A stretch of DNA of 10,602 nt from Phoronis pallida (lineage: Eukaryota; Phoronida; Phoronidae), in contig JAOXYC010231792.1 in the NCBI GenBank assembly GCA_028565715.1, positions 1 through 10,602 of the forward strand, in the 5' to 3' direction. Positions 1 through 8,320 of this stretch are shown here, piece by piece (the stretch's first letter is position 1; every line of letters starts with the position of its first letter). A model generated the notes under the pieces. That model saw only the letters and a program-made list of their open reading frames with translations. It did no database searches and was not told the origin of the DNA. A program made the translations under genes and the position numbers.

Positions 1-25
1 TATACATAAAGATAAGATAACATAC

Positions 26-1800
26 CACTAGAATCAATAGGTATGGATGATATAGTGTGGTGCGTCATTAATGGCAGCTTACATCGCCCGGCAACATTGA
101 GAGCTCTCCTGTAACAAAAAAAGGCGAAATTATTGCTTGACAAACATGTAAATCTCATGACCTAAAATGTTGCCAATAGTTTTTCATTGGCCTTTGAACA
201 TTTTTATTCGTGAACGGATTAGAAATATTTGTGGTTTTGGCATCGCCCCTTTTCGCCCTAAACTTTATAACATGGTGGGAATAAAAGAAGCTGTCGCCAT
301 ATTTTGATATCTAACACGGCTGCCAAAATTCCAACTGATTGTAATAGGCGGCAGTAGATAAACTATACCAAACTGATAGGTGATCGGTAAAATTTGTGTA
401 GATCTAGGTACGGGTCATGAATGCCTCATGGACTAATGCAACGAACATCTTTCATACTCTATACCGTAAACGTAATTCATACATTGTATGGTACTGACCT
501 TTTAAAAGCTAGTGTCGGAATTACCGCACCTAAGGTTACAGTGCCAGTGGAGGAGGCAAATTAGAATGGGATATTTTACCTGTACGCTTCTTCTTCGAAC
601 TCGCCATCGTTAGTGACACTAGCTGACAGTCTAACTTTTATGCCAACAACCAAGTCCCTGTTCTCTTCTACACATTCAACGGCCAAGTCTTCATCCAACT
701 GCTTGATACTATCGGCCTCTCCAAAACCTAAAAAAAAAATGTGACACCAAATGTTAAAACAGTATACACTGGTATCATAACATCCAAATCCTTCGTTAAA
801 TACACTCCTAGAAAATATATACGATCACACAAAACCATAAAAAAAATCAAGTCCCACATCTAATATGATGAAGACATTCTTTTAAAGGAAGTTGATGGGT
901 TGGTGATTGCCGATGCACGTCCTGTCAGGCTAGTACTCATTGCATTCACAGATTGACACGATTTGTTACATGAATTGCTGTGGGATATAAGAAAGTGAGT
1001 GAGAGCTTGTTACCGTTTAACAGCATGTTTGTCAAATGGCTGGCCGATTCTGAAAAGTAAAGTTTACTTCTTAGAAGTCTTACCTTTATCTTCAATTCCT
1101 ATAGCTGCTAATCCATGCGACGCAATATGAAGTAAACTCAGTACACGTGTCTTGGACTTTTCTGCTATGAAATGTCTAAATCCAGCGAAGGTATACGCTC
1201 CTACAAATATTCAATTTGATTAAAAATTATACCAAGTCTCTGGCTTCATTTAAGTGTTAGGACTGGTAATTTATAAAATAATTGTTGGACTGACGGATCA
1301 AACAAGGCCACTGATGTCCGTGTAGAAGATTCGCTTTCACCTGACCTTAAATTCATGATATATCCACGACCATAACATTTTTGCTTTTTATCACATGTGC
1401 TATAAACCCATAAACAGAAACATAAATTATCATTATATACTTTGTTGCATAGACTGGTGTTTCAAATGCTCTTTTTGACCCAATTTAACATTAACGAATA
1501 TTTACCAGCGCTTCCAGCATCGATGATAGTAGTGGTGCCGCGGGCCAGACAATCTTTATCCGGGTTGATCCCGAGTGGCGTGGCATGTTGATAGCAGTGG
1601 ATGTGAGTGTCGATGAGTCCCGGGGCAACAATACACCCTGATGCGTCAAACACATTCACAGCTTGATCGGCGGGAATATCAGTTTCAACTTTCACGATAA
1701 GTCTGTCCTTTATAGCGATGTCGAATATACCATCTCTATCGTTCCCTGGGTCGATTACTCGCCCTCCTTTGATCACGGTATCGAAACATTTCTTCTCCAT
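26..1800 (-). CDS. Amidohydrolase, dihydroorotase-like/deacetylase type (5' four coding exons; gene runs off the left edge)
   Basis: Metal-dependent amidohydrolase superfamily enzyme, probably hydrolysing a cyclic amide or N-/O-acetyl group; the substrate cannot be read from sequence. Exons: 1800-1506, 1200-1084, 727-580 and 108-26. The introns are GT-AG with phases 1, 1, 2, and the last donor (phase 1) is at 25-24. The visible protein is 214 aa plus a split codon. Residues 1-60 match the N-terminal beta-sandwich, with VIKGGRVIDP at 9-18. The metal motif is PGLIDTHIH (His66, His68). Lys168 in VGIKVRLS fits the carboxylated metal-bridging lysine of the family, and His203/His204 in LPLMTHHT fit the next metal ligand. 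The remaining ligands and C-terminus lie outside the window; family members are usually near 400 aa. ATG 1800 is chosen because the same frame has a stop (1842-1840) upstream with no other ATG between. The family is best known from bacteria (Atu3266/EF_0837 type). The fold and splice model are very secure; the exact activity is not. Confidence 0.93.
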
Positions 1801-1836
1801 TTCAGCGAGAATGATGGATGAGTACTGGGTAAACAC

Positions 1837-2538
1837 GATTTAAAATCTAAACCGTGAGTACAGCCACTTGCGACTCTTCTTTGTCAAACCACGGATACTA
1901 TAAACACGCGCCTATTATATTATACCGGGTGCCGCAAAAGGATTTTTCATTGATAAGCACCCAGGGGCCCGGCCCAGGGGTATAACCTGCCAATACCATT
2001 GTATCTGAACCAAATTGCATAAGAGATTACTGTGAACCTTAGTGACTGGGGGTAAGTTTTCCTGACATACAAAATATACTGTTTATTTTTTGCCCACAAA
2101 AGTATATATTTTCTGAAAGGTGAATAAATTTGGGAACTATTGGTCACCTTTAAATTTGAAAAACAAAACAAAAATCAATTTATTTTTTGAACAAGGATTT
2201 CATGAACAATACATTCTATATGGGCATGGTTTTATTTCAATATAGTCTATTTTGTGTATTGAAGAGAATCGGATCTCAACATTTTGCTAATTTTTTTAGT
2301 TTTGGAAATATTGAATTTTAAAGCTAAAATTTCCTTATTTTTTTTTTTTATGAAAGTCTTCATTTTTGAAGCTTTATAGCTCAGCAATGGAGGGGTGAAT
2401 AAATAAGCTGAGACCCATTTCCCTTCAACTAAGGCTAAAAAGTATATCTTTAAATTTTCATGAAGATTCGACCACTCAATGGCGGAGAAATCTATGTTTG
2501 AAAAGTGACAAAAATAGCTTAAATCGCAAGGTTCACAC
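1837..2538. other. Intergenic stretch, no gene recognised
   Basis: AT-rich DNA upstream of the amidohydrolase gene. It has an isolated GC-rich patch with two copies of CCCAGGGG (1960-1967 and 1973-1980) around GCCCGGCC-like sequence, an 8-bp inverted pair AAAGGTGA/TCACCTTT (2116-2123, 2144-2151), and a T12 run (2338-2349). A 74-codon open frame on the minus strand (2171-1947) has no recognisable protein features. Two loosely similar segments around CTCAGCAATGGAGG (about 2381) and CTCAATGGCGGAG (about 2474) hint at old repeat sequence. Confidence 0.5.
1895..1925 (-). promoter_or_regulatory. Possible TATA-type core promoter of the amidohydrolase gene
   Basis: On the minus strand, 95-125 bases upstream of ATG 1800, lie a TATAATATAAT run (about 1924-1914) and a TTTATAG run (about 1903-1897), separated by a small GC-rich patch (GGCGCGTG). 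The spacing would fit a short 5' UTR. This is a motif reading only, in AT-rich DNA where TATA-like strings are common. Confidence 0.22.
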
Positions 2539-2989
2539 TTACGTTAAAAGCCGGGTTGAATTTAGCCCCGGGTTAAAAGCCAGTGACGGTGAAATCTCGT
2601 CACTGGGCAGCGTCTAAAAGTCTTTAAACAATGTAACCGTTGACAAGTATTTGAAAAGGATAACATAACATTGATTACCACATTGAATATTGTTTGACCG
2701 ACCCTGTTTCTCAAAGCTCGATCGTGACCCCGGAGTATGCCTCCGGGGTATGCCTACACTGAAAATCCCCGACTGAAAACTAGTTTGAACTGGTTAATCG
2801 TAACACCAGCGAAATTGAACAAAAGATGGTACGTCTGAAATCATACGTCACATTCGATGTTATGGGTTAACCTGGTTCCCTACGGTTACATTCTTTGAGA
2901 ACCGGTTGTCATGTAAGCCTTAGTAGTGACGATGTGTAGGAGAGTATGTTATCATGGGTCAAAATCCCGGGGTCAAAATATTGACGTAA
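2539..2989. mobile_element. Imperfect foldback element (MITE-like), about 450 bp
   Basis: The two ends are inverted relatives of each other. The left end starts TTACGTTAA with GCCCCGGGTT close by, and the right end read in reverse starts TTACGTCAA with GACCCCGGGATT. Further in, AATGTAACCGT (2630-2640) is mirrored exactly by ACGGTTACATT (2882-2892), and TCGTCACT near 2597 is mirrored near 2931. Two compact perfect hairpins sit inside: CCAGTGACG/CGTCACTGG (2580-2588, 2598-2606) and CCCCGGAG/CTCCGGGG (2728-2735, 2741-2748). There is no open frame of useful length. The arms differ by many substitutions and small indels, so this looks like an old non-autonomous element; exact ends and target duplication are not certain. 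Confidence 0.5.
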
Positions 2990-3096
2990 ATCATTTAGCT
3001 CTCAAAAAGCGGTGTAACAATTTAAATCAAAATGTGTATTTTACACGACCGTTGTCTGAGCCTTGTTCACTGCCAAAAAAATGTTTACACGTTTAA

Positions 3097-4193
3097 GGTT
3101 ACGTGTAGTGCTAATTTCAACTTCTGAAAGCAAATAAAAATTTATGTTTTTAAAGCATTTCCAGCAAACAAATACTTTGCCAATCGGACATTCAGAAATA
3201 CTCCGGGGGTCTTAAAATCAAATTTTCACTATGTTTTTTCATTGACGACTTAAAAGATTGGATGGTAATATTGGCGTTTTTTGAAGTTTCAAACTGGGAG
3301 ATCGTTTCTAAGTAGTTTGCTCATCGTCTACCACTACCGCCGTACCGGTATGAAATTTTCAGCAAAAATTAAAAAAGGTGTCTCGGATGTATGAAATAAG
3401 GCCTTGCTTACGAGATATGAACACTCAAAACTCAAGGGTTGGGATTTTTTCTTGGAAAAGAAAAAAACCCGCATAAAATGGTAAATAAAAAAATCAAGAA
3501 AGTCTACGATCATTTTCAGACACCAATTTGAAGATTACAGGTGATTGCTTCGATGCACCAAGTTTCAAAAATATCTTCCGCAATTCTAAATTTTCTGTTC
3601 TGGTCCTCCTTTCAAAAAATGACATTCTAAATTAAAAAGTCAATTCACTCGACCATAAAAATGACACAGAGTTGCATGTGAGTAGATGAAAAATATTTGT
3701 CATGCCTTCTAGTTTCAGAAAACATATACAGCTGTACTTTTATGGGTTGACTCATACTTGTATTTAAAGATACTGTCTCCTCGTTGGTCACGATCTGGCG
3801 TCAACATTCGAATCAACTAGAAATTGTGTGTACAAGTCCTTTGATGAACATGACTAACTTGCAAATGAGTCAAAAAATTCAAAAACATCTGTGTAGGGTG
3901 ATTTGAGCGGGGATTTGGGCCCGGGGATTTGAGAGCTTTTTATCCGAAAAAAGTCAAACCTTTGCTTAAGCGTAGGTTAAAATCGGACAAAAAGGCTCTC
4001 AAATCACCCCTTTGCAGATTTTTAATTTTTTTTTGACTCAGATGCAAGTTAATTAATAAATGTTCATCAAAGGACTCATACACAAAATTTCTAGTTGATT
4101 TGAATTTTGACGCCAGATCAGGACCATCGAGGAGACAGTATCTTTAAGATACGTTCATGTAACGGCAGGTTGTAATTAGCCCTCCACGTAACC
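3097..4193. mobile_element. 1.1-kb foldback transposable element bounded by TTAA, with asymmetric arms
   Basis: The termini are inverted repeats: the left begins GGTTACGTGTAGTGCTAAT and the right, reversed, begins GGTTACGTGGAGGGCTAAT. Both are bounded by TTAA (3093-3096 and 4194-4197). From about 3738 to the symmetry centre between 3967 and 3968 the left arm mirrors the right arm (3968-4165) with high identity, for example GATACTGTCTCCTCG near 3768 against its complement near 4130. The centre is AACCT-tt-GCTTAAGC-gt-AGGTT (3957-3978), so the arms fold with practically no loop. The left arm also carries a G-rich duplication, ATTTGAGCGGGGATTTGGG then ATTTGAG (about 3900-3934), absent on the right. 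TTAA borders suggest a piggyBac-type target duplication, but the tip does not start with the usual CCC, so the superfamily is unassigned. No transposase is visible. Confidence 0.72.
3122..3738. repeat. About 615 bp present in only the left arm of the foldback element
   Basis: After the left terminal repeat (through about 3121) homology to the right arm stops, and it resumes near 3738. The right arm has no counterpart. The segment is AT-rich, without a long open frame, and contains a strong hairpin (GGGATTTTTTCTT at 3441-3453 against AAGAAAAAAACCC at 3458-3470, one mismatch). The boundary bases TTCTGAAA (about 3122-3129) and TTTCAGAA (about 3712-3719) form a short inverted pair, weak support for a nested insertion. 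The alternative is that the right arm lost this part. Confidence 0.45.
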
Positions 4194-4197
4194 TTAA

Positions 4198-4550
4198 ATG
4201 TCAGAGTAAAAAAAAACAATAGTAGGCTACTACATCTTTGTCATAAAACGGTGAAAAATCCCAATATGATACAAAAATCTACTGAGAATGTTGTTATTTG
4301 TTTAGTTAATTTCTGAAGTCTCAATAACCTAGCAGTGCTGAATACATGTTTCACTGTTGGCAGTGGGTGCCCGGGAGTTGGTGCGTGTCTTCATAATGAC
4401 AGTGAGCCTACACCCAACAGTTCAAAGTCACATTTTCAGCCATTTGCGTGTTCTTCGTTGGGTAATATTAGGCGAAGGAAACGCGCGATTAAATCACTCG
4501 ACAATCGATCACACGCCCATGTCGGTCAGTTGTGCATGCAAGGACAAGAA
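4198..4550. other. Intergenic stretch, no gene recognised
   Basis: Unique-looking AT-rich sequence, then a more GC-rich part from about 4350. Two overlapping open frames of 68 and 100 codons occur on the plus strand between 4335 and 4637. The longer one runs through the palindrome at 4551, and neither product has recognisable domains, so no gene is called. CTGTTGG near 4353 is mirrored by CCAACAG near 4407. Confidence 0.45.
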
Positions 4551-4584
4551 CCGTGTTTTTTAAAAGGCCTTTTAAAAAACACGG
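4551..4584. repeat. Perfect 34-bp palindrome
   Basis: The half-site CCGTGTTTTTTAAAAGG is followed at once by its exact reverse complement, with no spacer. The flanks add a weak continuation (GACAAGAA on the left, TTGTCAC on the right). It could be the core of a small foldback element, a cruciform-prone site, or a hairpin if transcribed; the surrounding 50 bases are not clearly symmetrical. Confidence 0.85.
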
Positions 4585-6115
4585 TTGTCACTTTCAACAG
4601 CTTTTACCTTGGTACCATTTTGTTGGCTAAGGCATAAACGTCCGAATTTTGTCAATACAATATGCACATGGTGATTCAGAAAGAATTGACACACTTAAAC
4701 AAATTTTGAAGAATTTCACAGAGTGTGAGTTTATGCTGTAAAAAGCATTTTTCAAAAAACGTTTTTTTAATATCTTAAAAGATATTCTAGTTTTAAATAA
4801 CGTGTTCATTTCTAACCCGTTACTACCGCCAACTCCGCATCATTACCGATATTAACAATCTCCTACTGATACATCAAAATCTCCTGCAACAATTAATACA
4901 TATGTTACGAGTTTTCACAATTTTGATTTTAGGGCCTAATGTGCTCAACCTGCTGCAGTTATTTTTTGGCCTTAAACAATCGGATTTCGGGGTTGGCAAG
5001 TGAGTACCTGAAAAGAAAGCGGGGGCAAAAGGTTTCCCGAAAGATTCAGAGATTAACTTTTAACAGGTCGTTCTTTAAACAATGAAAATTGTGGAACTTT
5101 TAATTTCAAAATTCATTGTTTTGTGTTCGGGAAAAATGTCTAAACTCTATAAGTAGAAGCTGTAACTTGAAAAAATACATTCAAACCAAGAACTTCATAA
5201 AAAATAACCATCTATTTTCCATCGGCATGTAATCTACAAGAACGCTAAATGAAACAATAACGAGAGATCAGCATGGTATACATGTTGACATGAATTATAG
5301 CAGCCCTTTGCCGATCTTTTTTCACTCATCACTTGCAATTTAAATTTCACAAATTTTTTCAAAAACTCTCAATTAAAAGCACTCTTTTCCTTTATGTGTT
5401 GGAGGTATGTATGATGCATCAGAATTGACAAAAGCTACTGCTATATTTGTCCTCTCGACTAAACACAATTGGGAATGCTTATCAAATGTCTTACACTTTA
5501 ACATCAAAACCATATAGGCAATAAATGGAAACCCCAATTTGATAGGGGGAGGTTGATAGGGCTGGTGTCAGTAAAAGGAAATTCTCTCAAAAATAAAAAC
5601 ATGTGCAGTTGTGCACACATGGCACAAAGATATGGAAGAATATTAACTGTCTGGTCTCCTATGTCAATGTTTCACATTAAAACAGTGCATGTCATAAGAT
5701 TTTAAAAGTTTTTAAAAAGGATTTCTAAGACAGATCCTTTCACTGAATACAACTCAAAATGTCAGGAACAATGACAACACAAAATATCAAGAATATTCAA
5801 AAATGTGATCATTCACATCTCACATGGCCACAAACCATGTTACAGTTATAGGTTTATATAATATGACATGGTCAAGAATGTATCATTGAAAGTTTGGACT
5901 CACCAATGATTCATTCCATCATCAAGAATTTCATCAATGTTCCTTCTGATGGTTAGTTATGTATTCCGAGTCATATAAATCAAGGTCCACATTCCTGGTT
6001 AATTTAGTACTTAGCACTTTGAAATTAAATTTCCAGCCAGCTGTCAGTCATAGCACCATTGCTCACATGCCTAATTGTAATGTTCACATTTCGTCAACAT
6101 GCGCTGAGGAAAATG
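4585..6115. other. Intergenic stretch downstream of POLR3K, no gene recognised
   Basis: AT-rich DNA with only short inverted sequences: GCATAAAC/GTTTATGC (about 4632 and 4730), AAAAAACGTTTTTT (4754-4767) and AATATCTT-aa-AAGATATT (4769-4786). Short open frames occur, including 43 codons on the minus strand at 5504-5373, but none resembles a known protein. The part nearest 6115 may belong to alternative POLR3K 3' ends. Confidence 0.45.
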
Positions 6116-6121
6116 TTTATT
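6116..6121 (-). terminator. Candidate polyadenylation signal (AATAAA) of POLR3K
   Basis: Read on the minus strand this is AATAAA, the first canonical hexamer met after the POLR3K stop codon, about 340 bases downstream. A 3' UTR of this size is reasonable. T/G-rich sequence follows on the minus strand, as is usual for a cleavage site, but transcript evidence is lacking. Confidence 0.4.
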
Positions 6122-6462
6122 AATAGCAGAATAAAGATGTCTACAAAAGTATCATGTGTAAAGAGTTTGTTGAACTTATTGTGGGTTACGAGAGAGGTTT
6201 CCTCATCTTAGAGTCATGTTTTCCTTTTCTGAAGCTGGAAAATATCCCATTATTAGTATGGCAAATGCATTTGGTTACCATGGTTTCCTACTCTTACAAA
6301 GAACATGAACGTTCACAGTCAACACTTGATGCCACATCGTCATTTTTCTCCAATCATGTGCTCCCCTCACATTGTTTTTCATACTCCACTTTGTCACTTA
6401 TCAGGTTATAGCACAAAATTTAAGGGCACACAGATTTTGATCAAGAACATTAAATGATGCTT

Positions 6463-7557
6463 TCAGTCTCGCCACCTATGTCCACATTCCATGTTGCAGC
6501 ACTTGTAAAATGTTGTCATGGGTTCATCAGCTGATCGTGTCTGAATCTGCATAAAGAATGCTCTGTCATGTGTGCACTTCGGACAGGTTTCTGGAACAAA
6601 AGACGAAACGTTTATAAAGAGATAAAACCATGTTGGTTAAATTTTGATCGTATGCTTGATAGATATTCCTTAAAGAACACTGTCTTAAAATGACTCAGGA
6701 GAAGGGGTACATATAGGGGGGAAAAGTGAGTACGGGTAACATTTGCCTTGATATTTCATTTTATTATTTAAAGTTTAAAAGAATTAAAGAAATTGTTGAT
6801 AATTACCTTGAGTAGAGTCTACGTTTTCCCATGCTGCTGATCCTCCTAGTACATCATCAATTTCTTTCAGTCGTGGATAGACTCTGTTGCTTACCTTGAG
6901 AAAGACAATGTTTTAAAACTTATTTATAGGGACTTTCATCATTGCTTTGAATTCAACACTGTGTGAGCTATTTCATCACCTGAGTTAACGTCCAGGGTTT
7001 CCAAATTAATATGACAGTCCGGTAATAGCAATAATGATTCGTGCACCGTCATGACTGATGCAGGACAGCCAACCACCTCTGGTTCAAGTGCTGGAGGTCA
7101 TTTTCAAATCTGGGAGATTCACATTGCTCCGGGAGACAGGTATTTTAATGTGTTTATTTGGTATCAAAATACTGGAGACTGTGGGCAAGTCCTTGAGACT
7201 TTGCAGCCCAACTGATGTGACTGATCTGGATGACTAGTCAACTGTGTTGACTAAGTTGAACACAAAGTCAAATTGTTGACCGGGTCAAAGAGAATAGTAT
7301 TAGGATTATGACCGAGTACAGTGACTACAGTGACGTACAGTGTCAGTGTTGTCACTGTTGTCTTTAGGTTTTGCCTGTTTGTAGTGTTATGACAGTTTTT
7401 TGACAGATTATGGACAAATTATTTTGCGATATTATATAGCACAAACCTTTCTGGTTATATTCTGAACATATGGGCAAGTATTACACGCAAATCTGTAGCC
7501 ATTTTGACCTTCTTCTACCACCAAAACATTGGCACATGTGGGACAGAACATCAACAT
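6463..7557 (-). CDS. POLR3K: DNA-directed RNA polymerase III subunit RPC10 (POLR3K), complete
   Basis: Smallest zinc-ribbon subunit of nuclear RNA polymerase III (yeast Rpc11). It is needed for intrinsic RNA cleavage, termination and reinitiation on tRNA, 5S and U6 genes. Exons are 7557-7447, 6894-6807 and 6590-6463 (stop TGA 6465-6463), with GT-AG introns of 552 bp (phase 0) and 216 bp (phase 1). The spliced protein is 108 aa, the human length, and collinear with it throughout. The N-terminal ribbon has MLMFCPTC (Cys5, Cys8) and FACNTCPY (Cys25, Cys28), followed by NITRK. The linker carries [20 protein letters not shown]. The C-terminal TFIIS-like ribbon has Cys69, Cys72, Cys97 and Cys102, and the catalytic hairpin [10 protein letters not shown] keeps the acidic Asp88-Glu89 pair. 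The C-terminus is GHRWRD. All expected zinc ligands and catalytic residues are present. It lies head to head with SNRNP25. A second Met codon (residue 3) follows the first, but ATG 7557 matches the family start. Confidence 0.98.
6895..7446 (-). other. POLR3K intron 1, with short tandem and inverted repeats
   Basis: The donor is AAG|GTTTGT at 7446-7445 and the acceptor is CTCAAG at 6896-6895. Inside are a partial tandem repeat of TACAGTGAC (7317-7325, 7326-7334, then a shortened copy to 7342), a hairpin TAGTCAAC-tgt-GTTGACTA (7235-7253) and several TGACT/GTCAA words nearby. On the opposite strand a 54-codon open frame (7051-7215) has no recognisable homolog. Confidence 0.7.
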
Positions 7558-7562
7558 TTTTA

Positions 7563-7570
7563 CCGGAAAT
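7563..7570. promoter_or_regulatory. ETS-type motif next to the POLR3K start codon
   Basis: CCGGAAAT lies five bases upstream of the POLR3K ATG (plus-strand reading). CCGGAA cores bound by ETS/GABP factors are common at transcription starts of housekeeping genes. If used, it would place the POLR3K start site here rather than in the motif cluster near 8100. A single short motif is weak evidence. Confidence 0.25.
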
Positions 7571-7995
7571 AGATAACTGAGTGCCGGTATATCCTCAACA
7601 ACTTTTCAAAAAAGCAAAGGTTCGTGGAGGTTTAAGAACAAAAATAAAAATTGCAATACTCAAAAAACACACAAACTATATTGCATGTTAAACGGTTATC
7701 TTTTTGACATTTATTATGACCTAATGTTAATGAAAGGGAGACACAAATTCTGCGTGCTGTGAGGCTATTTCTAAGATGTCTGCGCCCTGGAAATGATGTG
7801 TTTGTCTTAGTTGTAGAGTTTCAATTCCAATCATAGGTTGACTTTGACTTTGTAAATGTTATGAGATTTAATTCATTTAATCACTGTTAATTCCGAAACC
7901 CCTGTGCAACTTTTTAACAAGTTAATGGGCAATTGCAATGTTGCCTTCTTCCTTTTTTTCCAAGTCTTCACTCAGGCTGTAGCCGTAGGAACCGT
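7571..7995. other. Upstream region of POLR3K, no gene recognised
   Basis: AT-rich sequence between the POLR3K start codon and the inverted repeat at 7996. It has no long open frame and no repeat structure that I could see. It would be POLR3K 5' UTR or a 5' UTR intron if transcription starts in the motif cluster near 8100. A minus-strand CTCAG about 20-30 bases upstream of the ATG could serve as an acceptor, but no convincing partner donor was found. Confidence 0.4.
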
Positions 7996-8318
7996 CCATG
8001 GGAACAAATTTCCTTTTTTGTCGATCTCTTATATATAACTAGAGGGACTCAAACCTTCGAACTGTGAATTGTTCAGCTGGCTGTATGCATGACGCATGCG
8101 CAAAAGGGTTTGTGACGTAGTAAAGGTCATGCTAGCTGAGGTCACTTCCTAATTGTCCAATCAGAAACGGTCGAAGACAGCGACACCATGTGGTCAATCA
8201 AGTGCGCATGTGTGGCCGAATAGTTTCCGCCGCAAGCAACTGCACAAGTCATCTCGGTAGGTGCTATTCCCTGTAAGTATATATAGAAGAAGGGTGAAAA
8301 GGAAATTTGTTCCCATGG
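7996..8318. repeat. Inverted repeat flanking the candidate divergent promoter
   Basis: A 22-bp word beginning CCATGGGAACAAATTTCC at 7996-8017 recurs as an exact inverted copy at 8297-8318. Weaker symmetry continues inward: CTTATATATAACT near 8028-8040 mirrors the TAAGTATATATAGAAG region near 8275-8290. The outer border on the right touches the TA of the MITE at 8321. No target duplication is evident around the pair, so it could be either an older element carrying the enclosed sequence or an inverted duplication. Confidence 0.75.
8080..8240. promoter_or_regulatory. Candidate bidirectional promoter of the POLR3K-SNRNP25 pair
   Basis: This part of the divergent intergenic region is richer in CpG than its AT-rich surroundings and concentrates motifs typical of housekeeping and bidirectional promoters. 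They are an NRF1-like ACGCATGCGCA (8092-8102) and a second TGCGCATGTG (8203-8212), a CRE-like GTGACGTAG (8112-8120), an ETS/GABP-type CACTTCCT (8143-8150), and an NF-Y box CCAATCAG (8157-8164). Two AGGTCA half-sites (8124-8129, 8139-8144) lie 9 bases apart in direct orientation. A consensus splice donor follows on the plus strand at 8273, fitting a first noncoding exon of SNRNP25. Distance to ATG is about 520-680 bp for POLR3K and 900-1050 bp for SNRNP25. Motif clustering and position support a promoter; direction and start sites are inferred. Confidence 0.5.
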
Positions 8319-8320
8319 TA

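Noticed and set aside
1801-1836. N-terminal extension of the amidohydrolase to a GTG codon at 1836
   Set aside because: GTG starts are not expected in animal nuclear genes, a TAA stands six bases further upstream in frame, and the family alignment begins right after ATG 1800.
1947-2171. 74-codon open frame on the minus strand upstream of the amidohydrolase
   Set aside because: The product is low in recognisable structure. It is not in a position to be spliced into the amidohydrolase, whose own start codon is preceded by an in-frame stop.
4335-4637. Overlapping 100- and 68-codon open frames on the plus strand
   Set aside because: The longer one reads straight through a perfect palindrome. 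Neither product shows domains, a signal peptide or family motifs.
5373-5504. 43-codon open frame on the minus strand downstream of POLR3K
   Set aside because: Short, no homolog recognised, no promoter or splice signals; treated as chance.
5904-5945. A 42-bp coding-looking stretch on the minus strand (RNIDEILDDGMNHW) between an AG and a consensus-like GTGAGT
   Set aside because: The acceptor lacks a pyrimidine tract, no partner exons were found nearby, and the peptide matches no family I recognise. It lies downstream of the complete POLR3K gene, so chance is more likely.
6154-6411. 85-codon open frame on the plus strand just downstream of the POLR3K stop
   Set aside because: It lies within the probable POLR3K 3' UTR on the opposite strand and has no recognisable protein features.
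7051-7215. 54-codon open frame on the plus strand inside POLR3K intron 1
   Set aside because: No recognisable domain, opposite strand to the host gene and no splice or promoter context. Length is within chance for this base composition.
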